64,000 nucleotides of DNA, taken from positions 10,627 to 74,626 of the forward strand of contig NZ_CAMXVC010000004.1 in assembly GCF_947252345.1 (NCBI RefSeq). Reading direction: 5' to 3'. Positions 16,460 through 24,719 of this stretch are shown here, piece after piece. The notes under the pieces were generated by a model that did not search any database, was not told where the DNA came from, and saw only the letters and a program-made list of their open reading frames with translations. Position 1 is the stretch's first letter. Each line of letters begins with the position of its first letter. The position numbers and the translations under genes were made by a program. The stretch is from an uncultured Finegoldia sp. (GTDB lineage Bacteria; Bacillota; Clostridia; Tissierellales; Peptoniphilaceae).

Positions 16460-16531
16460 TAATCGTGAATTAATCGTGTAAAAATTGCGTAAAACAAGTA
16501 AATATCAACAATTAATCGTGCTTTAATCGTG
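16460..16531 (+). repeat. Four TAATCGTG direct repeats
   Basis: Identical octamers start at 16460, 16471, 16513 and 16524: two pairs, each with an 11-base period, 42 bases apart. They lie in the 200-base gap between the terminator and the scaffold pseudogene. The rest of that gap shows no coding signal. Purpose unknown; a repressor or phage packaging/regulatory site is possible. Confidence 0.75.
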
Positions 16532-16618
16532 CGATTTTTTTATTGTCTAAGCCTTGTGGACGTTAAAACTAGGGAGAATATAGTTAAGCATTAGAACTTT
16601 AAATTATGGAGGAAAAGA

Positions 16619-17155
16619 ATGGAAGAAAACAAAGAAATAATTGATGAAACTGAACAAAGTGTAAATGAATCGACTGAAAGACAAACGAAAAAAGATGAAA
16701 ATGTAAAAAAAGAGCAGTCAGAAAAGAAATACACGGACGAAGATGTGAATCAAATTATTAACAGCAAGTTTAAAAAGTGGAAGACGGAACAAGAAAAAAA
16801 GATATCGGAAGCACAAAAACTTGCACAAATGGACGAAGCTGAAAAAGCTGAGTACGAAAGAAAGCAATTAGAAGAAGAACTACAAAAGCTGAGAAGTGAA
16901 AAGACAAAAAGCTAAATGATAAGCGTGTCAAGGAAGATGCTGCAAGAAAATAACATCAGTATCTCAGATGATTTAATTTCATCAATAATTACAGAAGATG
17001 CGGATAAAACAAAAGAAAACATCAACGCTTTTATCGAAAACTTTAACGCAGCGGTGGAAAAAGAGGTCAACGAAAGGCTGAAATCAACTCCACCAAAGAG
17101 GATGTCAAATAATAAGACTTTAAGCAAGAAAGATATATTTGAAAATGTACTATAA
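16619..17155 (+). pseudogene. Phage scaffold protein (DUF4355-like) with internal stop
   Basis: A single reading frame interrupted by TAA at 16913-16915 and followed at once by ATG in the same frame. The first part (98 residues) has the highly charged, helical N-terminal region of phage scaffold proteins: EKKYTDEDVNQIINSKFKKW, then a Glu/Lys/Gln-rich coiled coil. The second part (79 residues) is the normal C-terminal half: VSRKMLQENNISISDDLIS ... NINAFIENFNAAVEKEV. Together they give about 178 residues, near family length. A nonsense mutation is the simplest reading. Reinitiation at the ATG is possible, but no ribosome binding site is seen there. The first ATG has GGAGG upstream. Confidence 0.82.
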
Positions 17156-17240
17156 TAAAAAAATTGATTTTAATGAGTGGTTTGCTGTTTTGAAATTTAA
17201 TAAATTTTAGATTTTGAATTTACTTTTCTGTTTATTTTTA

Positions 17241-17269
17241 TTGTTCTCATTGAATGATTATGTTATAAT
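17241..17269 (+). promoter_or_regulatory. Promoter of the glyS T-box leader
   Basis: TTGTTC at 17241-17246, a 17-base spacer, and TATAAT at 17264-17269 preceded by TG one base upstream (extended -10). The stretch 17156-17240 upstream is AT-rich and shows no feature. Confidence 0.65.
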
Positions 17270-17275
17270 ATAAAA

Positions 17276-17458
17276 GAATATTAAAAAGCGATGAAGGAAA
17301 TTATAAAATAACAATAGCAGAGAGTTAATGTTTGGTGCGAATTAACATGTTAAAAAGGCAATCTGGAGCTGATAATTCTAAGAGTGATGTTTATCATAAT
17401 TAGGGTGGAACCGCGGAAAATATTTCGTCCCTGAAGTTTTACTTCGGGGATTTTTATT
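17276..17458 (+). ncRNA. T-box leader (glycine) of glyS
   Basis: A tRNA-sensing leader. The T-box core AGGGTGGAACCGCGG is at 17402-17416. The terminator stem is 17428-17436 with 17442-17450, followed by a T run. The Stem I AG-bulge/apical-loop signature (CAGAGAGTT ... GGTGCGAA) is at about 17317-17342. On the 3' side of Stem I the specifier GGC (17358-17360) lies before an A, matching glycine and the downstream gene. Uncharged tRNA-Gly should favour the antiterminator and read-through. Confidence 0.93.
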
Positions 17459-17479
17459 ATTTTTAATATGGAGGATTTT

Positions 17480-18877
17480 ATGAGAAACGAAGACAAAACT
17501 ATGGAAAAATTAGTAAGCCTGTGTAAATCAAGAGGAATTATATTTCCTGGAAGTGAAATCTATGGTGGATTATCAAATACATGGGATTATGGTTCATTAG
17601 GAGTTGAAATCAAAAATAATATTAAACGCGCTTGGTGGAAAAAATTCATTCAAGAATGTCCATACAATGTCGGATTAGATGCAGCGATATTGATGAATCC
17701 ACAAACATGGGTAGTTTCTGGACACGTTGGGGGATTTTCCGACCCACTAATCGACTGTAAAGAATGTAAATCAAGATTTCGTGCTGATAAACTAATCGAA
17801 GATTATTTTATGAACGAAAAAGGTGAAGAAATTACAGGACTTGATGGGAAATCAGAACAAGAATTGCTGGATATTATTGCAAAGGAAAATATTAAATGTC
17901 CAGAATGTGGTAAACACGATTTTACTGATATAAGGAAATTTAACCTTATGTTCAAAACATTTCAAGGTGTTACTGAAGACAATAAATCAGAAATTTATCT
18001 TAGACCTGAAACTGCACAAGGTATATTTGTGAATTTTAAAAACGTTCAGAGAACATCAAGGAAGAAGATTCCTTTTGGTATAGGACAAATCGGAAAGTCA
18101 TTTAGAAATGAAATTACTCCAGGAAATTTCATATTTAGAACGAGAGAGTTCGAACAAATGGAATTAGAATTTTTCTGCAAGCCAGATACTGACTTAGAAT
18201 GGTTTGACTATTGGAGAAGTTTTTGTAAAGAATTTTTGTTGAGTTTAGGAATGAAAGAAGAAAATCTTAGACTTCGAGACCATTCGAAAGAAGAATTGTC
18301 ATTCTATTCAAAGGCTACGACTGACTTTGAATATTTATTCCCATTTGGATGGGGAGAGTTATGGGGAATAGCCGACAGAACTGACTATGACTTATCAAAG
18401 CACAGTGAAGGTTCGGGTGAAAAAATGGAGTACATGGACCCTACAACCAATGAAAAATACATTCCTTACTGCATCGAACCATCGGTTGGCGTTGATAGAA
18501 TGTTCCTATCATTCTTGTGTGATGCTTACGATGAGGAAAAATTGGAAGATAATACAACAAGAACTGTACTAAAAATCCATCCAGCACTTGCTGCATACAA
18601 GGTTGCAGTTCTACCTTTGACTAAGAAATTAAATGACAAAGCAATGGAAGTATATTCAGAATTATCAAAGAATTTTATGACGCATTTCGATGATGCTGGT
18701 TCAATTGGTAAGCGATACAGAAGAGAAGATGAAGCAGGAACTCCTTATTGTGTGACGATTGATTTTGACACATTAGAAGACGACACTGTCACAATAAGAG
18801 ATAGAGATACAATGGAACAAAAAAGAATGAAAATTGATGAAATAATAGAATTTGTTAATAAAGAAATGGAGTTTTAA
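17480..18877 (+). CDS. glyS: Glycyl-tRNA synthetase, class II dimeric type
   Basis: Charges tRNA-Gly. 465 residues; this is the alpha-2 (eukaryote/archaea-like) GlyRS, not the alpha2-beta2 GlyQ/GlyS pair. Class II motif 2/3 elements include RPETAQGIFVNF and FRTREFEQMELEFF. Two CxxC pairs (CKECK, CPECGK) flank the insertion after motif 1. The C-terminus is an anticodon-binding domain (from about 360). The start is the ATG at 17480, preceded by TGGAGG at 17469-17474; an earlier in-frame ATG overlaps that site. It is controlled by the glycine T-box upstream, and gdh follows with a 4-base gap. Confidence 0.97.
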   Translation: MRNEDKTMEKLVSLCKSRGIIFPGSEIYGGLSNTWDYGSLGVEIKNNIKRAWWKKFIQECPYNVGLDAAILMNPQTWVVSGHVGGFSDPLIDCKECKSRFRADKLIEDYFMNEKGEEITGLDGKSEQELLDIIAKENIKCPECGKHDFTDIRKFNLMFKTFQGVTEDNKSEIYLRPETAQGIFVNFKNVQRTSRKKIPFGIGQIGKSFRNEITPGNFIFRTREFEQMELEFFCKPDTDLEWFDYWRSFCKEFLLSLGMKEENLRLRDHSKEELSFYSKATTDFEYLFPFGWGELWGIADRTDYDLSKHSEGSGEKMEYMDPTTNEKYIPYCIEPSVGVDRMFLSFLCDAYDEEKLEDNTTRTVLKIHPALAAYKVAVLPLTKKLNDKAMEVYSELSKNFMTHFDDAGSIGKRYRREDEAGTPYCVTIDFDTLEDDTVTIRDRDTMEQKRMKIDEIIEFVNKEMEF

Positions 18878-18881
18878 ATAT

Positions 18882-20141
18882 ATGAAAGAATCATTAAATC
18901 CTTTGGAAAATGCGAGATATCAAATTAGAAAAGCTTGCGAAATTTTAAAATTAGAAGATAGTGTATATGAATTACTTAAAGACCCATACAGAGTTATAGA
19001 AATTAATATTCCTGTAAAAATGGATGATGGCTCTATAAAAGTTTTCAAAGGATATAGGTCACAACACAATAACGCAATGGGACCAACAAAAGGTGGATTG
19101 AGATTCAGAGAAGATGTCAATTTAGATGAGGTAAAAGCATTGTCTATCTGGATGACATTTAAGTGTCAAGTGACAAATTTACCATATGGTGGTGGAAAAG
19201 GCGGAATAATTGTTGACCCAAAGAAATTATCTGAAGGAGAATTGGAAAGATTGTCTCGAGGATTTGTAGATGGAATGTACAAGTATTTGGGAGAAGATTT
19301 TGATGTACCAGCACCAGATGTAAATACAAATGGTAAAATTATGAGTTGGATGGCAGATGAATTTAACAAATTAACGGGTAAAAATCAAATTGGTACTTTC
19401 ACTGGTAAACCAGTAGAATTTGGCGGTTCATTAGGAAGAACAGAAGCAACAGGATATTCCGTAGCTTTAAGTGCAAAAAAAGCAGCCGAAAATATGAATT
19501 TAAAAAATCCTACTGTTGCGCTACAAGGATTTGGAAATGTTGGATCATACACAATGAAATTTTTGATAGACCACAATATGACAGTCAAATACATTATGGA
19601 ATATAACGACGAATACGGCGTTTATGCTATATATAAAGAAGACGGATTTGATTTTGATGAATGCTTTGAAATTTCGCAAACAAATGAAAAAGACTTTACA
19701 AAAATAAAAGGTGCAAAAAGAATTTCCAACGATGAATTTTTTGGAGCTGATGTTGATATTTTGATTCCGGCAGCTCTTGAAAATGCAATCACAAAATCAA
19801 ATGTTGATTCTATTAAAGCCAAAATTATAGTAGAAGGAGCTAACGGACCAATCACAAAAGATGCCGATGAGATTTTAAACGAAAGAAATGTTGTTGTTGT
19901 TCCGGATATATTAGCAAACTCAGGCGGAGTTACTGTATCGTATTTTGAATGGGTTCAAAATAAAATGGGATACTATTGGTCTGAAGAAGAAGTTATGGAT
20001 AAAGAGTTCAAATTGATTGACAAATCATATGATGAAATATGGAATTTATCAAAGAAATTGAACATATCATTCAGACAAGCAGCTTATGTAAATTCAATTA
20101 AAAAAATCAGCAAAACAATGAAATTACGTGGATGGTATTAA
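18882..20141 (+). CDS. gdh: Glutamate dehydrogenase (Glu/Leu/Phe/Val family)
   Basis: Oxidatively deaminates glutamate to 2-oxoglutarate and ammonia, most likely with NAD in an amino-acid-fermenting anaerobe. 419 residues, the hexameric class length. The catalytic-lysine signature LPYGGGKGGIIVDP is at about residues 102-115. The dinucleotide-binding GFGNVGSYT lies near 218-226, and EGANGPIT near 322-329. I use the ATG at 18882 with GGAG ten bases upstream (inside the end of glyS); the reading frame extends further up into glyS without a good start. It is co-transcribed with glyS and the next gene. A Glu/Leu/Phe/Val paralogue with another substrate cannot be excluded. Confidence 0.9.
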   Translation: MKESLNPLENARYQIRKACEILKLEDSVYELLKDPYRVIEINIPVKMDDGSIKVFKGYRSQHNNAMGPTKGGLRFREDVNLDEVKALSIWMTFKCQVTNLPYGGGKGGIIVDPKKLSEGELERLSRGFVDGMYKYLGEDFDVPAPDVNTNGKIMSWMADEFNKLTGKNQIGTFTGKPVEFGGSLGRTEATGYSVALSAKKAAENMNLKNPTVALQGFGNVGSYTMKFLIDHNMTVKYIMEYNDEYGVYAIYKEDGFDFDECFEISQTNEKDFTKIKGAKRISNDEFFGADVDILIPAALENAITKSNVDSIKAKIIVEGANGPITKDADEILNERNVVVVPDILANSGGVTVSYFEWVQNKMGYYWSEEEVMDKEFKLIDKSYDEIWNLSKKLNISFRQAAYVNSIKKISKTMKLRGWY

Positions 20142-21028
20142 TGACTGATAATATTGAATTTAATGACGAACTAAAAATAACTAAAATAAAACAAACATCT
20201 TTTAACCCTACCCACATTTTCGAATGTGGGCAGGCTTTTAGATGGCAAAAAGAAGAAGAAGACTCTTCTTACACAACTATTGATGGAAATATGTATTGTA
20301 ATGTCAGTTTGGTTGGCGATTTTGTTTATTTAAAAAATTGTACAAAAGAGGATTATTACAAGAAATGGGAAAATTATTTTGATTTAAAAACAGATTATAC
20401 AAAGATAAAAGACACTCTATCATTCAATGAGACGCTCAAAAGTGCAATGGAGTATGGAAGTGGAATAAGAATATTAAACCAGGATAAGTTCTCAACGATT
20501 ATTTCATTTATAATTTCTGCAAACAATCAAATTCCAAGAATAATGAAATCAGTCAACATAATTTGTGAAAATTACGGAGATTTAATTGGAGAGCTAAATG
20601 GCAAAAAAATTTATTCTTTTCCGACACCTGAGAAATTATCAAAAGTTCCAGTAGAAGAAATGAGAGAAATATGTAGAGTGGGATTTCGCGATAAAAGAAT
20701 TATAGATGTAGCTAGAATGGTTGCTACAAATGAATTTGATATTGATAGAATTAACGCTCTTGATAATGGAAAACTAAGAAATGAGTTAATTAAACTTCCT
20801 GGAGTTGGGCCTAAAGTTGCAGATTGTATTATGCTTTTTTCATATAAAAGGCACAACACTTTTCCAGTTGATGTATGGATTAAAAGAGTGATGGAATATT
20901 TATTTATAAAAAAAGAAACCAATAAAAATTTGATTTCAGATTACGCAAACAAATTATTTGGTGATTATGCAGGATATGCACAACAGTATTTGTTTTATTA
21001 TGGAAGAGAAAATACTATTGGAAAATAA
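20141..21028 (+). CDS. ogg: 8-oxoguanine DNA glycosylase, OGG1 type
   Basis: Excises 8-oxoguanine and nicks the abasic site in base excision repair. 295 residues: an N-terminal OGG_N-like domain (about 10-120, including HIFECGQAFRWQ), then an HhH-GPD domain. The helix-hairpin-helix LPGVGPKVADC (about 218-228) supplies the catalytic lysine, and PVDVWIKRV supplies the catalytic aspartate, as in human OGG1. I chose the ATG at 20141 overlapping the gdh stop (TAATG), with GGATGG just upstream; an ATG at 20132 is the alternative. It shares the glyS-gdh transcript. No terminator is visible after it. Confidence 0.92.
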   Translation: MTDNIEFNDELKITKIKQTSFNPTHIFECGQAFRWQKEEEDSSYTTIDGNMYCNVSLVGDFVYLKNCTKEDYYKKWENYFDLKTDYTKIKDTLSFNETLKSAMEYGSGIRILNQDKFSTIISFIISANNQIPRIMKSVNIICENYGDLIGELNGKKIYSFPTPEKLSKVPVEEMREICRVGFRDKRIIDVARMVATNEFDIDRINALDNGKLRNELIKLPGVGPKVADCIMLFSYKRHNTFPVDVWIKRVMEYLFIKKETNKNLISDYANKLFGDYAGYAQQYLFYYGRENTIGK

Positions 21029-21114
21029 TCGAAAATCACAAACAAAATAAGACGATAAAACGAATAAAATAAAGATATATTGTAGTATATAAAAATAAAT
21101 ACAACTAAATGAGT

Positions 21115-21143
21115 TTGAAAAAATGCTACTAGTGGTTTATTAT
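21115..21143 (+). promoter_or_regulatory. Sigma-A promoter of groES-groEL
   Basis: TTGAAA at 21115-21120, a 17-base spacer, and TATTAT at 21138-21143. The expected start of transcription (about 21150) falls at the left edge of the CIRCE element, the usual arrangement for HrcA repression. Confidence 0.6.
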
Positions 21144-21152
21144 ATAAGAGGA

Positions 21153-21179
21153 TTGACACTCACAGAAGATGAGTGCTAA
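21153..21179 (+). promoter_or_regulatory. CIRCE element (HrcA operator)
   Basis: Inverted repeat TTGACACTC-N9-GAGTGCTAA. The right arm is perfect consensus; the left arm differs at two positions from TTAGCACTC. It lies just before groES, so heat-shock repression by HrcA is expected; hrcA is not in this window. Confidence 0.92.
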
Positions 21180-21204
21180 CAAAAAACATTTTAAGGAGGA
21201 TATT

Positions 21205-21489
21205 ATGAATTTAAAACCTATTGGTGATAGATTAGTATTAAAAAAACAAGAAAAAGAGGAAGAAAAAACATTCTCTGGAATAGTTCTCCCATCTTCGGCG
21301 AAAGAAGCTCCTGTTTATGCAGAAGTTATTGCGATCGGCTCTGAAGTTGAAGAAGATGAAAAAATGAAAGGAAATATAAAAGTAGGAGACAAAGTTATTT
21401 ATTCTAAATACTCTGGAACTGAAATTAAACTTGAAGATACAGAATATATACTAGTAAAATATGAAGATATTTTGGCTGTTGTAGAATAG
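21205..21489 (+). CDS. groES: Co-chaperonin GroES
   Basis: The 10-kDa lid of the GroEL folding chamber, 94 residues. Begins NLKPIGDRLVLKK, contains the mobile-loop region (SGIVLPSSAKEAP) and ends YEDILAVVE, all typical. The start is the ATG at 21205, with AAGGAGG at 21193-21199. A longer in-frame start at 21169 would lie inside the CIRCE repeat and is unlikely. groEL begins 13 bases downstream. HrcA/CIRCE control. Confidence 0.98.
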   Translation: MNLKPIGDRLVLKKQEKEEEKTFSGIVLPSSAKEAPVYAEVIAIGSEVEEDEKMKGNIKVGDKVIYSKYSGTEIKLEDTEYILVKYEDILAVVE

Positions 21490-21502
21490 GGGGTTATTTT
21501 AT

Positions 21503-23122
21503 ATGGCAAAACAAATTAAATTTTCTGACGATGCTCGTAAAAGTATGGTCGAAGGCATCAATAAATTATCTGACACAGTAAAAGTTACATTAGGACCTAA
21601 AGGACGCAATGTCGTTTTGGATAAGGAATATGGTGCCCCATTAATTACAAATGATGGTGTATCAATTGCCCGTGAAATTGAATTAGAAGATGAATATGAA
21701 AATATGGGTGCACAATTGGTTAAAGAAGTTGCTACTAAGACTAACGATGTAGCAGGAGATGGAACTACAACTGCAACTTTATTGGCTCAAGCAATTATAA
21801 GAGAAGGTTTGAAAAACTTGGCTGCAGGAGCAAATCCGATTGTTCTTCAAAAGGGTATAAGAAAAGCAGTTGAAAAATCTGTGGAAGCTATTAAATCAAG
21901 AAGTCACAGTGTTACTACTAAAGAAGAAATTGCAAATGTTGGTAGCGTATCAGCAGCAGATGAAACTATCGGTAAGCTAATTGCAGAAGCTATGGAAAAA
22001 GTTGGAAACAATGGGGTAATTACTGTTGAAGAATCAAAATCTATGGGAACAACTCTAAATGTTGTTGAAGGAATGGAATTTGACAGAGGATATGTATCAC
22101 CATATATGGTTACTGATTCAGACAAAATGGTAGCTGCGATGGAAGATCCATTCATTTTGGTTACTGACAGAAAAATTACAAATATTCAAGATATTTTGCC
22201 TTTGTTAGAACAAGTTGTTCAACAAGGAAAGCCATTATTTATAATCGCAGAAGATGTTGAGGGCGAAGCTTTAGCTACTTTGGTTTTGAATAAAATAAGA
22301 GGAACATTTAATTGCGTAGCTGTTAAAGCTCCAGGATTTGGTGATAGAAGAAAAGAAATGCTTGAAGATATCTGCATTTTAACAGGAGCACAATTAATTA
22401 CAGAAGATTTGGGAATTGAATTAAAAGAAGCTTCTTTTGATATGTTAGGAAGAGCTAGAAAAGTTAACGTTTCAAAAGACAAGACAACTATAGTTGATGG
22501 CAACGGAGACCAATCTAAAATTGAAGAAAGAATCAATCAAATTAAGGGTAGAATTCCAGAAACTGATTCTGAATATGATAGAGAAAAACTTCAAGAAAGA
22601 TTAGCTAAATTGTCAGGAGGAGTTGCTGTTATTGAAGTTGGAGCAGCTACCGAAACAGAATTAAAAGAAAAAAAATTGAGAATAGAAGACGCACTTGCAG
22701 CTACAAGAGCCGCTGTAGAAGAAGGAATTGTTGCTGGTGGTGGAACTATTTTGATTGATATTATAGATGAAGTAGAAAAACTAGTTGACGAAGTAGAAGG
22801 CGACGAAAAAACTGGTGTAAATATTATATTAAAAGCTTTAGAAGAACCTGTAAAACAAATTGCAATCAATGCTGGAATTGATGGTTGCGTAATAGTTGAA
22901 AATGTTAAAAACAAAGAAAAAGGAATTGGATACGACGCATACAAAGGTGAATATGTTGATATGCTAAAAGCAGGCATCGTTGACCCGACAAAAGTAACTT
23001 TGTCAGCATTACAAAACGCCGCATCAGTTGCAAGTTTATTGTTGACAACAGAGGCAGCAGTTGTTTCTATTAAAGAAGATGAACCAGCAATGCCTCAACC
23101 AGGTCCTGGTGCATATATGTAA
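21503..23122 (+). CDS. groEL: Chaperonin GroEL
   Basis: The 60-kDa chaperonin that folds proteins in an ATP-driven double ring. 539 residues. ATP-binding signatures TLGPKGRNV (about 30-38) and GDGTTTAT (about 86-93) are intact. The classic AAVEEGIVAGGG signature is near 402-413. The C-terminus ends PQPGPGAYM rather than in a Gly-Gly-Met repeat. The gene follows groES in one operon and ends at a strong terminator. Confidence 0.99.
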   Translation: MAKQIKFSDDARKSMVEGINKLSDTVKVTLGPKGRNVVLDKEYGAPLITNDGVSIAREIELEDEYENMGAQLVKEVATKTNDVAGDGTTTATLLAQAIIREGLKNLAAGANPIVLQKGIRKAVEKSVEAIKSRSHSVTTKEEIANVGSVSAADETIGKLIAEAMEKVGNNGVITVEESKSMGTTLNVVEGMEFDRGYVSPYMVTDSDKMVAAMEDPFILVTDRKITNIQDILPLLEQVVQQGKPLFIIAEDVEGEALATLVLNKIRGTFNCVAVKAPGFGDRRKEMLEDICILTGAQLITEDLGIELKEASFDMLGRARKVNVSKDKTTIVDGNGDQSKIEERINQIKGRIPETDSEYDREKLQERLAKLSGGVAVIEVGAATETELKEKKLRIEDALAATRAAVEEGIVAGGGTILIDIIDEVEKLVDEVEGDEKTGVNIILKALEEPVKQIAINAGIDGCVIVENVKNKEKGIGYDAYKGEYVDMLKAGIVDPTKVTLSALQNAASVASLLLTTEAAVVSIKEDEPAMPQPGPGAYM

Positions 23123-23130
23123 ATTAAGTA

Positions 23131-23162
23131 AAAAGATGAGGAAATTTTCCTCATCTTTTTTT
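23131..23162 (+). terminator. Terminator after groEL
   Basis: A 13-bp perfect stem (23131-23143 with 23147-23159), three-base loop and T run. Confidence 0.92.
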
Positions 23163-23223
23163 ATGCTCAAAAAATGTTTTTTGAAAATTCATATCGGGTA
23201 TATATTAATCGGGTTGATTAGAA

Positions 23224-24342
23224 ATGAGTAATTACGATTTAATAAATGAAGTGCTAGAAAAAACAAATAAAGAAATTAAAAATATGAATCCAATTAATAT
23301 ATTGTTGGTTGGTAAAACAGGTGTTGGAAAATCTACTCTTATCAATGGAATGTTTAGAGAAAATTTGGCTGATACAGGTGTTGGAAAACCTGTAACAAAA
23401 TATTTGCAAAAAATCACAAAAGAAAATATTCCGATAAATTTGTATGATACACAAGGTTTAGAACTCAATACTCACAATCAAAAGGAAGTATTAGAAGAAA
23501 TTTCTAGCTTATTACAAAAATTAAGACAAAAAGGGAATAACGAAAAAATTCATTTGATTTATTATTGTATAAATTCAAGCGGTTCAAGAATTGAAGATTC
23601 AGAAATAGAAATCATAAATAATTTAAAGAACTTTGCGCCGGTTATCATTGTTCTTACACAATCTTTGGGAGAAAATTCTGCTGAATTAAAACAATATATT
23701 GAAAGTTTGAATTTAAATGTTGCTGACGTTATAGAAATACTCGCAAGACCATACAGAATCAATGATATTGTAATAGAAGAAAAAGGATTAAAGGAGTTAA
23801 TGTCGAGAAGTTTTGAACTTTTAGATGAAGATATCAAAAATTCTTTTATTAATGCCCAACAAGTAGATATAGATTTAAAAACCAAAACGGCACGACGTTG
23901 GGCTAGAAAGTATATAAAGACCGCTTTTGGAATCGGATTTGTACCGATACCTTTTTCTGATGCTTCTTTACTTGTTCCAATGCAAGTAGCGATGATAGCT
24001 CACATTAATGCTATTTTTGGAGTGTCGATGGACAAACAAAAAGTTGTATCCATAATTGCTGCAATTGGAGGAACAGGAGGGGCAACATTTACAGGAAGAT
24101 TTATAGTTACGAATGCTTTGAAATTAATACCCGGCATAGGAAGCATTGCTGGTGGATTGATATCAGCTGCAACAGCATCCTTTATGACCATGGCACTAGC
24201 GATGAGCTATATAGAAGTACTTTCATATATTGCAAAAAGAGAAAAAATGGGAATTAATATGGATTTTTCAGAGATAGAGAAAATTATGCAAAATTCTTAT
24301 ACAGACTATTTAAAAAACAGAAGGGGGAAAAATGATGAATGA
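23224..24342 (+). CDS. Era-like GTPase with C-terminal DUF697-type membrane domain
   Basis: 372 residues. The N-terminal GTPase domain (about 20-190) has G1 LLVGKTGVGKSTLING and G3 DTQG; the residue after G3 is Leu. IIVLTQS is a G4-like site that departs from NKxD. The C-terminal half (about 215-355) has hydrophobic, glycine- and alanine-rich segments (IGFVPIPFSDASLL, LIPGIGSIAGGLISAAT) of the DUF697 family, likely membrane-inserting or membrane-associated. The physiological role of these proteins is unknown. It overlaps the next small gene by eight bases, so the two are likely made together. Confidence 0.82.
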   Translation: MSNYDLINEVLEKTNKEIKNMNPINILLVGKTGVGKSTLINGMFRENLADTGVGKPVTKYLQKITKENIPINLYDTQGLELNTHNQKEVLEEISSLLQKLRQKGNNEKIHLIYYCINSSGSRIEDSEIEIINNLKNFAPVIIVLTQSLGENSAELKQYIESLNLNVADVIEILARPYRINDIVIEEKGLKELMSRSFELLDEDIKNSFINAQQVDIDLKTKTARRWARKYIKTAFGIGFVPIPFSDASLLVPMQVAMIAHINAIFGVSMDKQKVVSIIAAIGGTGGATFTGRFIVTNALKLIPGIGSIAGGLISAATASFMTMALAMSYIEVLSYIAKREKMGINMDFSEIEKIMQNSYTDYLKNRRGKNDE

Positions 24343-24550
24343 TTTAAGTAAAGAAGAATTTATAAAAAAATACAAAGATGGTAATTACGATTTTGCAGTT
24401 CAAAATACTTGTAGAGCTGTCGAGTATGCAAAACTAGAAGATTGTTTTAATGTTTCCGAAAGAAATAGAGAACCTTCTGATATTATAATTTATGAAAATG
24501 ACGAAATGATAGATTATTTTCATTACAAAGGCTTAAAGTATGAAGATTAA
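24335..24550 (+). CDS. Small hypothetical protein coupled to the GTPase
   Basis: 71 residues, no recognised family, acidic and probably cytoplasmic. It starts inside the end of the GTPase gene; of the ATGATG pair, the one at 24335 has the better spacing from the GGGGG site at 24323-24327. Notable features are two cysteines (NTCRAVEY and EDCFNVSE) and a Tyr/Asp-rich end. Overlap with the GTPase gene suggests a partner or regulator of it (inference only). Confidence 0.65.
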   Translation: MNDLSKEEFIKKYKDGNYDFAVQNTCRAVEYAKLEDCFNVSERNREPSDIIIYENDEMIDYFHYKGLKYED

Positions 24551-24564
24551 AAATATTATGCTTG

Positions 24565-24573
24565 TGGTATAAT
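24565..24573 (+). promoter_or_regulatory. Extended -10 promoter of the folate operon leader
   Basis: TGGTATAAT at 24565-24573, an extended -10 with no clear -35. The predicted start of transcription is at about 24580, exactly where the riboswitch begins. Confidence 0.6.
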
Positions 24574-24579
24574 ATAAAT

Positions 24580-24666
24580 ACAGAGTAGGATTGATGCGTT
24601 AAGTGTAATAAGATAGGGAGTTGCTTATTAACGAAATTTTTGCGATATCAATGCCGCTTCCGCTGA
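24580..24666 (+). ncRNA. Tetrahydrofolate (THF) riboswitch
   Basis: The leader of folE matches the folate (THF) riboswitch in order and spacing: GAGTAG (24583-24588), the conserved GCGTTAAGTG (24596-24605), a perfect 7-bp P3 stem TAATAAG/CTTATTA (24606-24612 with 24624-24630) holding the loop ATAGGGAGTTG, then AACGAA, and the 3' closing element ATGCCGCTTCCGCTG (24651-24665). P2 is formed by ATTGAT (24590-24595) and ATCAAT (about 24647-24652). The downstream genes are folate synthesis genes, as expected. It is followed by a terminator, so control is probably by attenuation. Confidence 0.9.
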
Positions 24667-24683
24667 TAATATTGATTAGTGGG

Positions 24684-24717
24684 AGCATTATCTTTTACAC
24701 AGGATAATGCTTTTTTT
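24684..24717 (+). terminator. Riboswitch-controlled terminator before folE
   Basis: A 9-bp stem AGCATTATC/GATAATGCT (24684-24692 with 24703-24711) and seven T. GATAAT at 24665-24670, at the end of the aptamer, can pair with ATTATC (24687-24692) in the left arm, giving a plausible antiterminator. Confidence 0.85.
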
Positions 24718-24719
24718 AT

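Larger units (their letters stand above)
15321..17155 (+). mobile_element. Decayed prophage fragment (head-assembly genes)
   Basis: Three consecutive pieces of a Siphovirus-type head module: a head-morphogenesis (MuF/SPP1 gp7-like) protein lacking its N-terminal part, a tiny following gene, and a scaffold (DUF4355) gene with a premature stop. Terminase, portal, capsid, integrase and tail genes are all absent. Flanks are chromosomal (SRAP gene and T-box-glyS). No att-like direct repeats were found by eye at the edges, and the limits given are approximate. Confidence 0.8.

Noticed and set aside
17156..17240. AT-rich stretch between prophage remnant and glyS promoter as an att site or second promoter
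   Set aside because: No repeated sequence matching the left edge of the remnant and no well-placed -35/-10 pair could be found.
22591..22977. 128-residue open frame opposite groEL on the minus strand
   Set aside because: Antisense shadow of a highly conserved gene, Ser/Pro/Ile-rich with no family signature, no ribosome site.
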